DNA of 64,000 nt from the NCBI GenBank assembly GCA_016929335.1, contig JAFGIY010000237.1, forward strand, positions 1 to 64,000. The letters are read 5' to 3'. The position numbers were made by a program, and so were the translations under genes. Source of the stretch: Acidobacteriota bacterium. Lineage in GTDB: Bacteria > Acidobacteriota > UBA6911. This document shows, piece by piece, positions 54,222 through 61,668 of the stretch (its first letter is position 1; each line of letters begins with the position of its first letter). Under the pieces are notes generated by a model. That model was not told the DNA's origin and ran no database searches. It saw only the letters and a program-made list of their open reading frames with translations.

Positions 54222-55577
54222 TCAGTTTCCCGTCGTTCTGCGGAAATATCCACTCCAGGCCGGACTGGTATTGCTGCCTTGTGCGGTTATCTTGCGCGGA
54301 TTGGAATCGCCCAGCAGCATAATATAAACATGAGTGCCTCCATTCCGATTGGACTGGAAGGCCAGATGTCTGCCGTCCGGCGCCCAGGACGGGCTTTCAT
54401 TGCTGCCCGCACCGCTGGTGAGCTGCCGGATGCTTCCGCCGGCGACATCCGCCATAAAAAGATCATAATTTGTGCTGAGGTGCGGCTTCCATTGAAAAGC
54501 CAGCCATCTTCCATCCGGCGACCATGCGGGTGAAGCCGCATCGCCTCCTTCCTTCACAATCCTCCGCACGTTTGATCCGTCAACATCGCAGATAAATATC
54601 TGTCCCCCTCTGCCTTCACGGCTCGAAGAAAAAGCTATCTGTTTTCCGGACGGAGACCAGACGGGAGATGTGTCCAGTGCAGGATTGTTCGTGATATTGC
54701 GCCGGTCGGAACCGTCCAGTTTGGAGATGAAGATATCGGTATCTCCGGCGGGGCGCGTAGTCCTCAGATCAAATGCGATATGCGTTCCATCCGGCGATAT
54801 GGAAGGGGTGGAGGCAAGGGAATTGAACATGGGAAATGACAGGCGTGAGCCGTCGATATAGGAGTATATGTTGATCTCCGGCCTGCCGGTGCGAAAACTG
54901 ACAAATGCCAGCTTGGAATTATCGGGGGCCCAATTCGGGAATAGATTATTGGAGCCGTTATGCGTGAACGGATGGGCATTGTAGCCATCATAATCCACTG
55001 TGTAAATCTCTTTGGCGTTTCCTCTCCGGGAGGAATAGGCAATTTTCGTGGAAGCAATTCCTTCCGATGCACCGGCGGTTAGATTGAACACAATAACATC
55101 CGCCCATCGATGAGCAATAGTCCGGATTTGATCTCTGGGGCCGCTGAAAGACTGATCGAGGATCCGCTTGCGCTGCTTCATGTCATACACTTTCAGATCT
55201 GCCCGAAGAACGCCTCCTGAAATGTCCAAAGTCCCAACAGTGAGAAAACTCACCTTAAAAGGAATCGCCTCCCATGAGGTGTACTGAATATCCTGTTCAG
55301 GATTAACGATGGCCTGAGGAGGATAGAAGCTCTTTCCGGCCAGCGTAAAGAAGCCCGAAAAAGAAAGGTCATCCCAGAGCACCTGGTTGATCGTCTTTAA
55401 CGAATCTTCAAGTTCCGCAGATTTTTCGGCAGCGGCCGGCTGCACATCGGCAACCGCAAGTATGATATTTTCAAAGGGTGTTATCTGAATGGTTACGGCC
55501 GGCTGCTCTTGCGTATGCACATAGGAAAGAGTGCTCACTAGCATCAACATAGCAATCAGTAGAATCTTGACCGACAT
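54222..55577 (-). CDS. tolB: Tol-Pal system beta-propeller protein TolB
   Basis: A 451-residue periplasmic protein. A signal peptide (ILLIAMLMLVSTLSYVHT) is followed by the N-terminal TolB domain (~25-165) and a six-bladed beta propeller of WD40-like PD40 repeats (for example YTVDYDGYNAHPFTHNGSNN, DGTHIAFDLRTTR, SPVWSPSGKQIAFSSSREG). It binds Pal in the known system. It lies 9 bases after the TonB/TolA-like gene, the normal Tol order. Confidence 0.96.
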   Translation of the reverse strand: MSVKILLIAMLMLVSTLSYVHTQEQPAVTIQITPFENIILAVADVQPAAAEKSAELEDSLKTINQVLWDDLSFSGFFTLAGKSFYPPQAIVNPEQDIQYTSWEAIPFKVSFLTVGTLDISGGVLRADLKVYDMKQRKRILDQSFSGPRDQIRTIAHRWADVIVFNLTAGASEGIASTKIAYSSRRGNAKEIYTVDYDGYNAHPFTHNGSNNLFPNWAPDNSKLAFVSFRTGRPEINIYSYIDGSRLSFPMFNSLASTPSISPDGTHIAFDLRTTRPAGDTDIFISKLDGSDRRNITNNPALDTSPVWSPSGKQIAFSSSREGRGGQIFICDVDGSNVRRIVKEGGDAASPAWSPDGRWLAFQWKPHLSTNYDLFMADVAGGSIRQLTSGAGSNESPSWAPDGRHLAFQSNRNGGTHVYIMLLGDSNPRKITAQGSNTSPAWSGYFRRTTGN

Positions 55578-55586
55578 TGGGCTCCT

Positions 55587-56390
55587 TTACTCGCGTTTTG
55601 GGGATGGGGGCGGATATACGAACTGAGCGACGAATTGTATCGGCCTTCCTCTGAATTCCGCCGGCGGCGGAGACAAAGGATTTGAAACCAGTATTGCCCG
55701 TTCCGCAGTCCGATCCATTTGCGGATTTCCCGATGATTTTTCCTGCTTTACGCCATAGATGGTTCCATTGGCGGCAATAAAAAAGCTGTAAACCATTTCG
55801 ACTCGAATCCCTTCAGGCGGACGAGTCCAGTTGGAACTGATTCGGGCCTCAACTCGTTGCGCATACCAGTGGCCGCCGAATCCTCCGGATCCGGAACCGA
55901 TGGAAATGCCGATTCCGCCGCCGGCCCCGCCGCCGCTGCCTCCGCTGCCTCCGGCAATTCCGCCGGATCCCGGTTCGGGCGCTGTTGGAATAATATTGGT
56001 TTCCGGCGTTTTTGCAGCCTTCACGTCTTTCCGGGCGGGAGGTTTTGTTTTCTTTGGTTCTACCGTTCCCGGAAGGGGTATTGCTTTGTCCTGCTTTGTG
56101 GGCGTTTCCGTCAGCAGAGCGGGGGGCGTCGGCACAATGGAAGGCTTCACCATTCCGGCTCCGCCCGAAAACTGATCAACGACGCCAACGGCATAGGCGT
56201 CGCCTCCCGTGCCTCCACCTGAACCGCTGCCGATAGCGATCCTAGCAGAAGGCAGCAGATAACTCCCATAAATCAATAAAGCGGCTGCAACGGCATGAAA
56301 ACCGATGGAAATGAAAAAGGACTGCCCGTACTTCTCCTCCATCAGCGGGATTCCCAAAAGGTTTTCATGATTGGCTCTGTTGCTCATCAT
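55587..56390 (-). CDS. TonB/TolA-like energy-transducing protein
   Basis: A 267-residue inner-membrane protein in the TolA position of the cluster. One N-terminal membrane helix (FISIGFHAVAAALLIYGSYL) is followed by a Pro/Lys-rich spacer (~95-135) and a striking glycine/serine-rich run (~145-175, GGSGGSGGGAGGGIG). The C-terminal TonB-type domain (~180-265) shows RISSNWTRPPEGIRVEMVY and STERAILVSNP-like strands. It should link TolQR to TolB-Pal across the periplasm. Sequence alone does not tell TolA from TonB, so I give no symbol. Confidence 0.85.
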   Translation of the reverse strand: MMSNRANHENLLGIPLMEEKYGQSFFISIGFHAVAAALLIYGSYLLPSARIAIGSGSGGGTGGDAYAVGVVDQFSGGAGMVKPSIVPTPPALLTETPTKQDKAIPLPGTVEPKKTKPPARKDVKAAKTPETNIIPTAPEPGSGGIAGGSGGSGGGAGGGIGISIGSGSGGFGGHWYAQRVEARISSNWTRPPEGIRVEMVYSFFIAANGTIYGVKQEKSSGNPQMDRTAERAILVSNPLSPPPAEFRGRPIQFVAQFVYPPPSPKRE

Positions 56391-56409
56391 GCCCTGGAAT
56401 AATCTTGTA

Positions 56410-56832
56410 TTACTTTTGCGGCTCCTTGAACGGTTTCGTCACCAGTTTGATTTCACTGAATCCGGCGCCGCGAATCTGATCAATGACGGAAACAATGGAG
56501 TTCCACTTAACATCTTTGTCCGCCCGCAAAAAAATGAAATCTTTCGTGCCTTTGGCATCTTTTTTCAGACGGTCCGGAATTGCCGAATATTTAATTTCCT
56601 CCGAGCCATAGTAGATATAGCCTTCTCGGCTGATGGATATGATGATTCTTTCCTCGGGATTGACATCCTTCACATACCTGGTCTCGGGCAACTGCACATC
56701 AATCCCGGTCTGGAGCATGGGGGCTGTTACCATGAATATGATTAGCAGAACCAGCATCACGTCTACAAGCGGTGTGACGTTGATTTCAGAAAGGGAAGTG
56801 GCCGTTCGTCCCTGAGGCGTCGTAAAAGCCAT
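56410..56832 (-). CDS. tolR: TolR/ExbD-type proton-channel subunit
   Basis: A 140-residue inner-membrane protein. The single membrane helix carries the essential aspartate in [20 protein letters not shown] (~20-38), followed by a periplasmic domain with [14 protein letters not shown] and the IYYGSEEI strand. It forms the proton channel with TolQ. Its stop lies 19 bases from the TonB/TolA-like start, and its start shares one base with the tolQ stop. Confidence 0.95.
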   Translation of the reverse strand: MAFTTPQGRTATSLSEINVTPLVDVMLVLLIIFMVTAPMLQTGIDVQLPETRYVKDVNPEERIIISISREGYIYYGSEEIKYSAIPDRLKKDAKGTKDFIFLRADKDVKWNSIVSVIDQIRGAGFSEIKLVTKPFKEPQK

Positions 56833-57569
56833 CAGCTGAAGCTCCGTTCAACAAGATTCAAAAATTCCGATGAAAAATCATCCATCTCCGCCGCAATGTT
56901 TTTCATCCTTGCTACAAAATGATTGTAGGCGATCACGGCAGGTATCGCGGCAAATAATCCCGCTGCCGTTGCGATCAGGGCATCGGCAATCCCCGGTGCG
57001 ACAGCCTGGATTGAGGCAGTGGCTCCTCCGAATCCAAGGCGGCTGAAAGCACTGATGATTCCGACCACGGTTCCCAGCAGGCCGATGAAGGGTGTTACCG
57101 AACCGGTCGTTGCCAGCCAGCTCATCCCCTTTTCAAGAATGGAAAGCTCTGCCGAGGAAGCTCTCTGAAGCGCACGCTGTATGCCGACGATCTGGCGGTC
57201 AACCAGGACAGGATGGTTGGGATCAGCGGAATTTGCGGTCTTTATCTGAGCGTTCAATTCACGATATCCGGCGCTGAATATTCCGGCAATAGGAGTATCC
57301 CGGTAAAGCTCGCACGCGGAACTGACTTCGCTTAGCCGGGAGCTTTTTCTGAACATGGAGATGAAAGCCTGACTTTTTTGGCCGATCTGGCGAAAGGTTA
57401 ACCATTTGCGAAAAATTATGGTCCAGGAAAGAAGTGAAAAGGCCAGCAGCAGCAGCAGTATTATGATCGCAAAAGCACTGGTTTGCGCAAGCAGGCCGGA
57501 AAATGAGCCTCCAAAGGGATCTGCGGGTGGCTCCACCTGAAGCAGCATCAACATTGTTGGTGTAATAAT
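56832..57569 (-). CDS. tolQ: TolQ/ExbB-type proton-channel subunit
   Basis: A ~245-residue inner-membrane protein with three helices (~30-50, 145-170, 185-210). The last two carry the family block [21 protein letters not shown] and [24 protein letters not shown]. It powers Tol-Pal cell-envelope constriction. The frame is open to a TTG at 57608, and an ATG lies at 57554. The best ribosome-binding match, GGGAGG at 57582-57577, is seven bases before an ATT at 57569 and too far (22 bases) from the ATG. The start is therefore uncertain. It is the first gene of the tol run. Confidence 0.93.
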   Translation of the reverse strand: MITPTMLMLLQVEPPADPFGGSFSGLLAQTSAFAIIILLLLLAFSLLSWTIIFRKWLTFRQIGQKSQAFISMFRKSSRLSEVSSACELYRDTPIAGIFSAGYRELNAQIKTANSADPNHPVLVDRQIVGIQRALQRASSAELSILEKGMSWLATTGSVTPFIGLLGTVVGIISAFSRLGFGGATASIQAVAPGIADALIATAAGLFAAIPAVIAYNHFVARMKNIAAEMDDFSSEFLNLVERSFS

Positions 57570-57582
57570 GGCCGTTCCTCCC
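57570..57582 (-). promoter_or_regulatory. Shine-Dalgarno match before a possible ATT start of tolQ
   Basis: GGGAGG on the minus strand (57582-57577), a seven-base spacer, then ATT at 57569-57567. Confidence 0.4.
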
Positions 57583-57786
57583 TGAAAATTTTGCACTAAA
57601 ACGCACAAGTATCATAGCGAACTGGGCAAGTCAATTGATTTAAAAATGAAAACCGACGAGGCTGAAATAGGAAAATATAAGGGGCTCCAAAGCGGTGCCG
57701 ACACCTCATCCTTTGACCCTGTTATTGCCAAGACGTCCTATGTTAGACTCAAATTCTGGTTCAACATCCACCACAAGGATCAAAAA

Positions 57787-59493
57787 ATGCTTCGTATCAT
57801 TCGCATCCGGAATCTGGCCCTGATACGCGATCTGGAAATGGAATTTGCCACCGGATTAAATCTCCTGACCGGAGAAACCGGGTCAGGGAAATCCATTTTG
57901 GTGGACGCCCTTGGATTGCTGCTGGGAGCAAGGTCCTCTCAGGATATGATCCGATCCGATTGCGATAGTGCAGTGCTTGAGGGCGTTTTCGAAATCGATC
58001 CAAACGGGGCCGTCGGGAAGATCCTTGCCGAGTCGGGCCTCGAGGAGGAAGATCATTCTCTTTTGATCCGGAGGGAGATTTCTTCAGCCGGACGAAATAG
58101 AATATTTGTCAACAACCACATCTCAACACTCTCCTTTCTGAAATCCATCGGGGACAAGCTTGCGGATATCCATGGCCAGCAGGATCAGCGATCGCTTCTC
58201 GATTTATCGACTCACAGGGAGTGGCTGGATAATTTTGGCGATAATCGCCTATTGCTGGAACAGGTTCAGGAAAGCTACCGAAAGCTCCGCGAGACGGCGC
58301 GGCAGCTGGAATCGCTGGAAACCAACGAGCAGGAGAGGCTCCGGCGCATCGACATGCTCCAATACCAGATAGATGAAATCAGGCAAATCGATCCCAAGCC
58401 CGATGAAAAAGAAGAGCTTGAGGATGAGCGCCATTTGCTGACTCATCGGGAAAAAATCCTGTCGTTGGCTACCGAAGCCTACGGAATGCTCTATGAGAGC
58501 GAGTCGTCCATTCTTTTACAGTCCGCTCGTCTCGCAAAAATACTGGAAGAGTTGGAGCCGTTTGACAAAAGCTGGGCACCCCATCGTGAAGCTCTTCAGG
58601 ATTGCTGCTATAAGCTGGAAGATATTTCCTATTCTGTGCGCGATTATGCCTCCCGATGCGACTTCAGTCCGGAACGGTTGGAACAAGTGCACCAGCGTTT
58701 GTATGATCTGGAAAAGCTCACCAAGAAATATGGCAGTTCCTGCCGGAATGTCCTTGAATTCCTTGCCAAATGCATGCAGGAACTGGATCAACTCCGGTCT
58801 TATGCCGAAAACTCCGAGCGCTTGTCACAACAACTTCAACAGGAATCCGGAGCCTATCTGAAGTTTGCCGAAACGCTTTCGCAAAAGCGCAGACGGGATG
58901 CCGCGCGCCTGGAAAGAGAAATCGAAAAGGAATTCAATGCACTTGCCATGGAGCGGATGCAGTTGCGTGTGCAATTCGGTCCGTTGGAGAAGAGCACTGA
59001 ACGGATCCCGAGTTCTTATGGACTCCACGGCATCGACCATGTAGAGTTTTTAATAGCCCCGAATAAGGGCGAGGAGATAAGGCCTCTGGCAAAAATCGCC
59101 TCCGGCGGTGAGCTATCCCGTCTGATGCTCTCTATCCGGTCTCTATGCAGAAACGACGAGTCGGATAAGACATTTGTTTTTGATGAAGTGGACGCCGGGA
59201 TCGGGGGGCGGGTTGCGGAAGCCGTGGGGAGGCGATTGCGTGACATTTCGAAGGACAACCAGGTGCTTTGTGTCACTCACCTCCCGCAGATCGCGGCTTT
59301 TGCGCGTTCGCATTTCAGCGTGCAAAAGGAGATCCGCGGCGGCCGCACGGAAACGAGCGTGAAACGCTTGAACGAATCCGAGCGGGTTCAGGAGCTTTCC
59401 AGAATGCTGGGTGGCGAGAACATCACTCAGACGGTGAGGAATCACGCCCTGGAAATGCTGGAATATTCGATGGGATCGCGGAAGAAGGCATAG
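57787..59493 (+). CDS. recN: DNA repair protein RecN
   Basis: A 568-residue SMC-like ATPase for double-strand-break repair. Walker A is GETGSGKSILVDALGLLLGA (~30) and the C-terminal ABC half has ASGGELSRLMLSI and FVFDEVDAGIGG. A long coiled coil (~160-380) separates them, and the VTHLPQIAA signature follows. AAGGA lies about seven bases before the ATG at 57787; the longer frame from 57646 is not conserved. It is followed by miaB after 11 bases. Confidence 0.96.
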   Translation: MLRIIRIRNLALIRDLEMEFATGLNLLTGETGSGKSILVDALGLLLGARSSQDMIRSDCDSAVLEGVFEIDPNGAVGKILAESGLEEEDHSLLIRREISSAGRNRIFVNNHISTLSFLKSIGDKLADIHGQQDQRSLLDLSTHREWLDNFGDNRLLLEQVQESYRKLRETARQLESLETNEQERLRRIDMLQYQIDEIRQIDPKPDEKEELEDERHLLTHREKILSLATEAYGMLYESESSILLQSARLAKILEELEPFDKSWAPHREALQDCCYKLEDISYSVRDYASRCDFSPERLEQVHQRLYDLEKLTKKYGSSCRNVLEFLAKCMQELDQLRSYAENSERLSQQLQQESGAYLKFAETLSQKRRRDAARLEREIEKEFNALAMERMQLRVQFGPLEKSTERIPSSYGLHGIDHVEFLIAPNKGEEIRPLAKIASGGELSRLMLSIRSLCRNDESDKTFVFDEVDAGIGGRVAEAVGRRLRDISKDNQVLCVTHLPQIAAFARSHFSVQKEIRGGRTETSVKRLNESERVQELSRMLGGENITQTVRNHALEMLEYSMGSRKKA

Positions 59494-59504
59494 AAGCAGA
59501 TAGC

Positions 59505-60821
59505 ATGGCAAAGAGATATTTTATCGAGACTTTTGGCTGTCAGATGAATGTTCTGGACTCCGAGAAAATCGCGGGCAGTCTGCAGCACGTTGGTATGGAA
59601 CGCGCGGATATTCTGTCACATGCCGATGTAATTATTTTGAATACCTGCAGTGTTCGCGAAAAAGCAGTTCAGAAAGTCTATGCGAGGCTGGGAGAACTGA
59701 AGCATCTGGCGAATGGGAGAGAGGATCTTCTGATAGGTGTTGTGGGGTGCATGCCGCAATTGGAGGGAGAATCCATTCTGAAGCGCGCTCCGTTTGTGAA
59801 CATACTGGCCGGGCCGCAAAAGGGGCATGTTATCGGAGACCTGGTACAACGAAGCAATGGCAACGGCAAACGGATCATCGATTTGCGGAAGGATGAAGAT
59901 CCCAGCCCCCTCGAAACAGTCTACATCAGGCGGGATAATCCTTGGAGAGCAGGTGTCACTATCAGCGAGGGCTGCAATCGCCGCTGCACATTCTGTGTCG
60001 TCCCGATTACCAGGGGAAACGACAGAGCGAGAGACAGCGCAAGCATAATTCATGAAGCTGAAGATTTGATTGCCCGGGGTTATGTCGAGATTGTCCTCCT
60101 GGGACAAACCGTCAATTCCTATGTAGATCGTGTAAGGCACGTGAATTTTGCGCAATTGCTCCGGCAGCTTGCAGGCATCACCGGTTTGAGGCGCATCCGT
60201 TTCGTCTCCCCCCACCCGAGCGATTTCAGCGATGAGCTTCTGGATGTAATGGTTGCTTTTCCGCAGGTCTGCAACCAGATACATCTGCCCGTTCAGAGCG
60301 GGTCCACCAGGATTCTCGCAAAAATGCGGCGGGGTTATACACGCGAGCGCTATCTGGAAATTATTCGCAAGATAAAAAACGCTCCCCGCAACATTGCGAT
60401 CTCAACAGACATTATCGTTGGCTTCCCGGGAGAATCCGAGGCGGACTTTCAGGATACTCTCACTCTAATGGATGAGGTACAATACGACAGTGCATTTTCC
60501 TTCAAATATTCTCCGCGCCCTCATACAGAGGCGATTAATTTTCCGGATGAAATATCCGAAAAGGAGAAGGGGAGGCGGCTCGATATAGTTCAAGAGAAAC
60601 AGAAGCTCATTCAATATGAAATGAACGCATCGTATATTGGAAAGAATGTGGAAGTATTGGTCGACGGCAAAGCAAAAAGCAGGGTCCGCCTTGCGGGAAG
60701 AATGACCAACAATAAGATTGTAAATTTTGATGGCCCGGAGGCTCTTTTTGGCCGGTTTGTACAAGTAAATATTACAGGATTCAGTTCAAACAGCCTGAAA
60801 GGGAACTGGATACATTCTTGA
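59505..60821 (+). CDS. miaB: tRNA-2-methylthio-N6-isopentenyladenosine synthase MiaB
   Basis: A 438-residue radical SAM methylthiotransferase. The N-terminal UPF0004 domain supplies three cysteines for the second iron-sulfur cluster (FETFGCQMN-like, LNTCSVREKA, GVVGCMPQ). The radical SAM motif is CNRRCTFCVVP (~158), and the C-terminal TRAM domain (~375-435) ends the protein. Other MTTases (MtaB, RimO) are similar, but length, the radical-SAM loop and pairing with recN favour MiaB. The ATG at 59505 follows the recN stop by 11 bases. Confidence 0.95.
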   Translation: MAKRYFIETFGCQMNVLDSEKIAGSLQHVGMERADILSHADVIILNTCSVREKAVQKVYARLGELKHLANGREDLLIGVVGCMPQLEGESILKRAPFVNILAGPQKGHVIGDLVQRSNGNGKRIIDLRKDEDPSPLETVYIRRDNPWRAGVTISEGCNRRCTFCVVPITRGNDRARDSASIIHEAEDLIARGYVEIVLLGQTVNSYVDRVRHVNFAQLLRQLAGITGLRRIRFVSPHPSDFSDELLDVMVAFPQVCNQIHLPVQSGSTRILAKMRRGYTRERYLEIIRKIKNAPRNIAISTDIIVGFPGESEADFQDTLTLMDEVQYDSAFSFKYSPRPHTEAINFPDEISEKEKGRRLDIVQEKQKLIQYEMNASYIGKNVEVLVDGKAKSRVRLAGRMTNNKIVNFDGPEALFGRFVQVNITGFSSNSLKGNWIHS

Positions 60822-60941
60822 GCTTGTGAAACAATATCCATAGGTGAATGTCCGAAACAATTCCATTCGGCAGCCCAATGACGCGCCGGAGTCCCGTCCG
60901 GCCATCATGCTCTTCAATTGCAGGTGGATTTGGGAGGCGAA

Positions 60942-61439
60942 ATGAAAGAAATCGAATTCAAGATAAAGGGTCTCATGATGGATCCTCTCACAAATTCTCC
61001 CATCGTGGTTTTGCAGGAGGCTTCGAGCGATACCTTGCTTCCGATTTGGGTGGGAATCTTCGAGGCCAATGCCATAGCCCTGCAAATTGAGAAGGTGGAT
61101 ACTCCGCGGCCGATGACCCACGACCTTATTAAGGGTTTGCTTGCTCACCTCGATGTCCAGGTAACCAAGATTGTTGTTACAGAGCTCAAGGACAACACTT
61201 TTTATGCGCTGATATTTTTAAATGCCGGCGGGAAAATCATTACCGTAGATTCTCGGCCTTCCGACGCGATTGCTCTCGCGTTGCGCACAGATTCTCCAAT
61301 TTTTGTTACAGAAGACGTCCTGTCCAAATCTGCAAGCACTTCAGCCGGTAGCCTGTCGGCAGAGCGTAGCTCGCCGGAAGATATAAAAAAGTGGCTTGAG
61401 AATTTGAATCCTGAGGATCTCGGCAAATACAAAATGTAA
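60942..61439 (+). CDS. Bifunctional nuclease family protein (DUF151)
   Basis: A 165-residue protein of the DUF151/bifunctional nuclease family, a small alpha/beta fold. Diagnostic strings: PIVVLQEASSDTLLPIWVGIFEANAIALQ, RPMTHDLIKGLLAHLDVQV and TVDSRPSDAIALALRTDSPIF, given here only by their ends. The C-terminal ~30 residues form a charged helix (EDIKKWLENLNPEDLGKYK) as seen in many bacteria. GGGAGG lies a few bases before the ATG at 60942. Its biochemical role in bacteria is poorly known. It follows miaB by 120 bases. Confidence 0.93.
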   Translation: MKEIEFKIKGLMMDPLTNSPIVVLQEASSDTLLPIWVGIFEANAIALQIEKVDTPRPMTHDLIKGLLAHLDVQVTKIVVTELKDNTFYALIFLNAGGKIITVDSRPSDAIALALRTDSPIFVTEDVLSKSASTSAGSLSAERSSPEDIKKWLENLNPEDLGKYKM

Positions 61440-61503
61440 GATATTCCTCCCGTTTACGTTCTTTTATTCCTTAAAAAACAGAGCCCTTTATAAGAGGGAA
61501 ATG

Positions 61504-61535
61504 TGTCTGCGGGAATGCATTTCAGACATTTCTGT
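61504..61535 (+). terminator. Possible weak terminator after the DUF151 gene
   Basis: TGTCTG (61504-61509) can pair with CAGACA (61523-61528) around a 13-base loop, followed by TTTCTGTT. The stem is short and the T-run broken. A second small hairpin (61484-61489 with 61493-61498) has no T-run. Confidence 0.3.
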
Positions 61536-61538
61536 TAG

Positions 61539-61557
61539 TTGACATAAGATATCTTAT
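61539..61557 (+). promoter_or_regulatory. TTGACA overlapping a perfect 14-base palindrome
   Basis: TTGACA (61539-61544) runs into ATAAGATATCTTAT (61544-61557), a perfect palindrome. No good -10 lies 16-18 bases downstream, so it may be an operator or a chance match in the 229-base gap before lptF. Confidence 0.3.
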
Positions 61558-61668
61558 CAGAAGTTGTGGATGGGTAGATAAAGCCTCTTAAGGCCGCAGA
61601 ATACGACTCTCCGATATTGAAGGTCTTTGTATAAATTCCCAACCTGCTGTGCTAGTCTTAGTCCTGTG

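Noticed and set aside
55831-56222. Plus-strand open frames rich in Pro/Ala opposite the TonB/TolA-like gene
   Set aside because: They mirror the glycine-rich codons on the other strand; no start context or family features.
57646-57786. Extension of recN to 57646
   Set aside because: AAGGA and the usual recN N-terminus place the start at 57787.
59268-59504. Extension of miaB into recN from 59268
   Set aside because: It would overlap recN by over 200 bases, while the ATG at 59505 gives the standard N-terminus.
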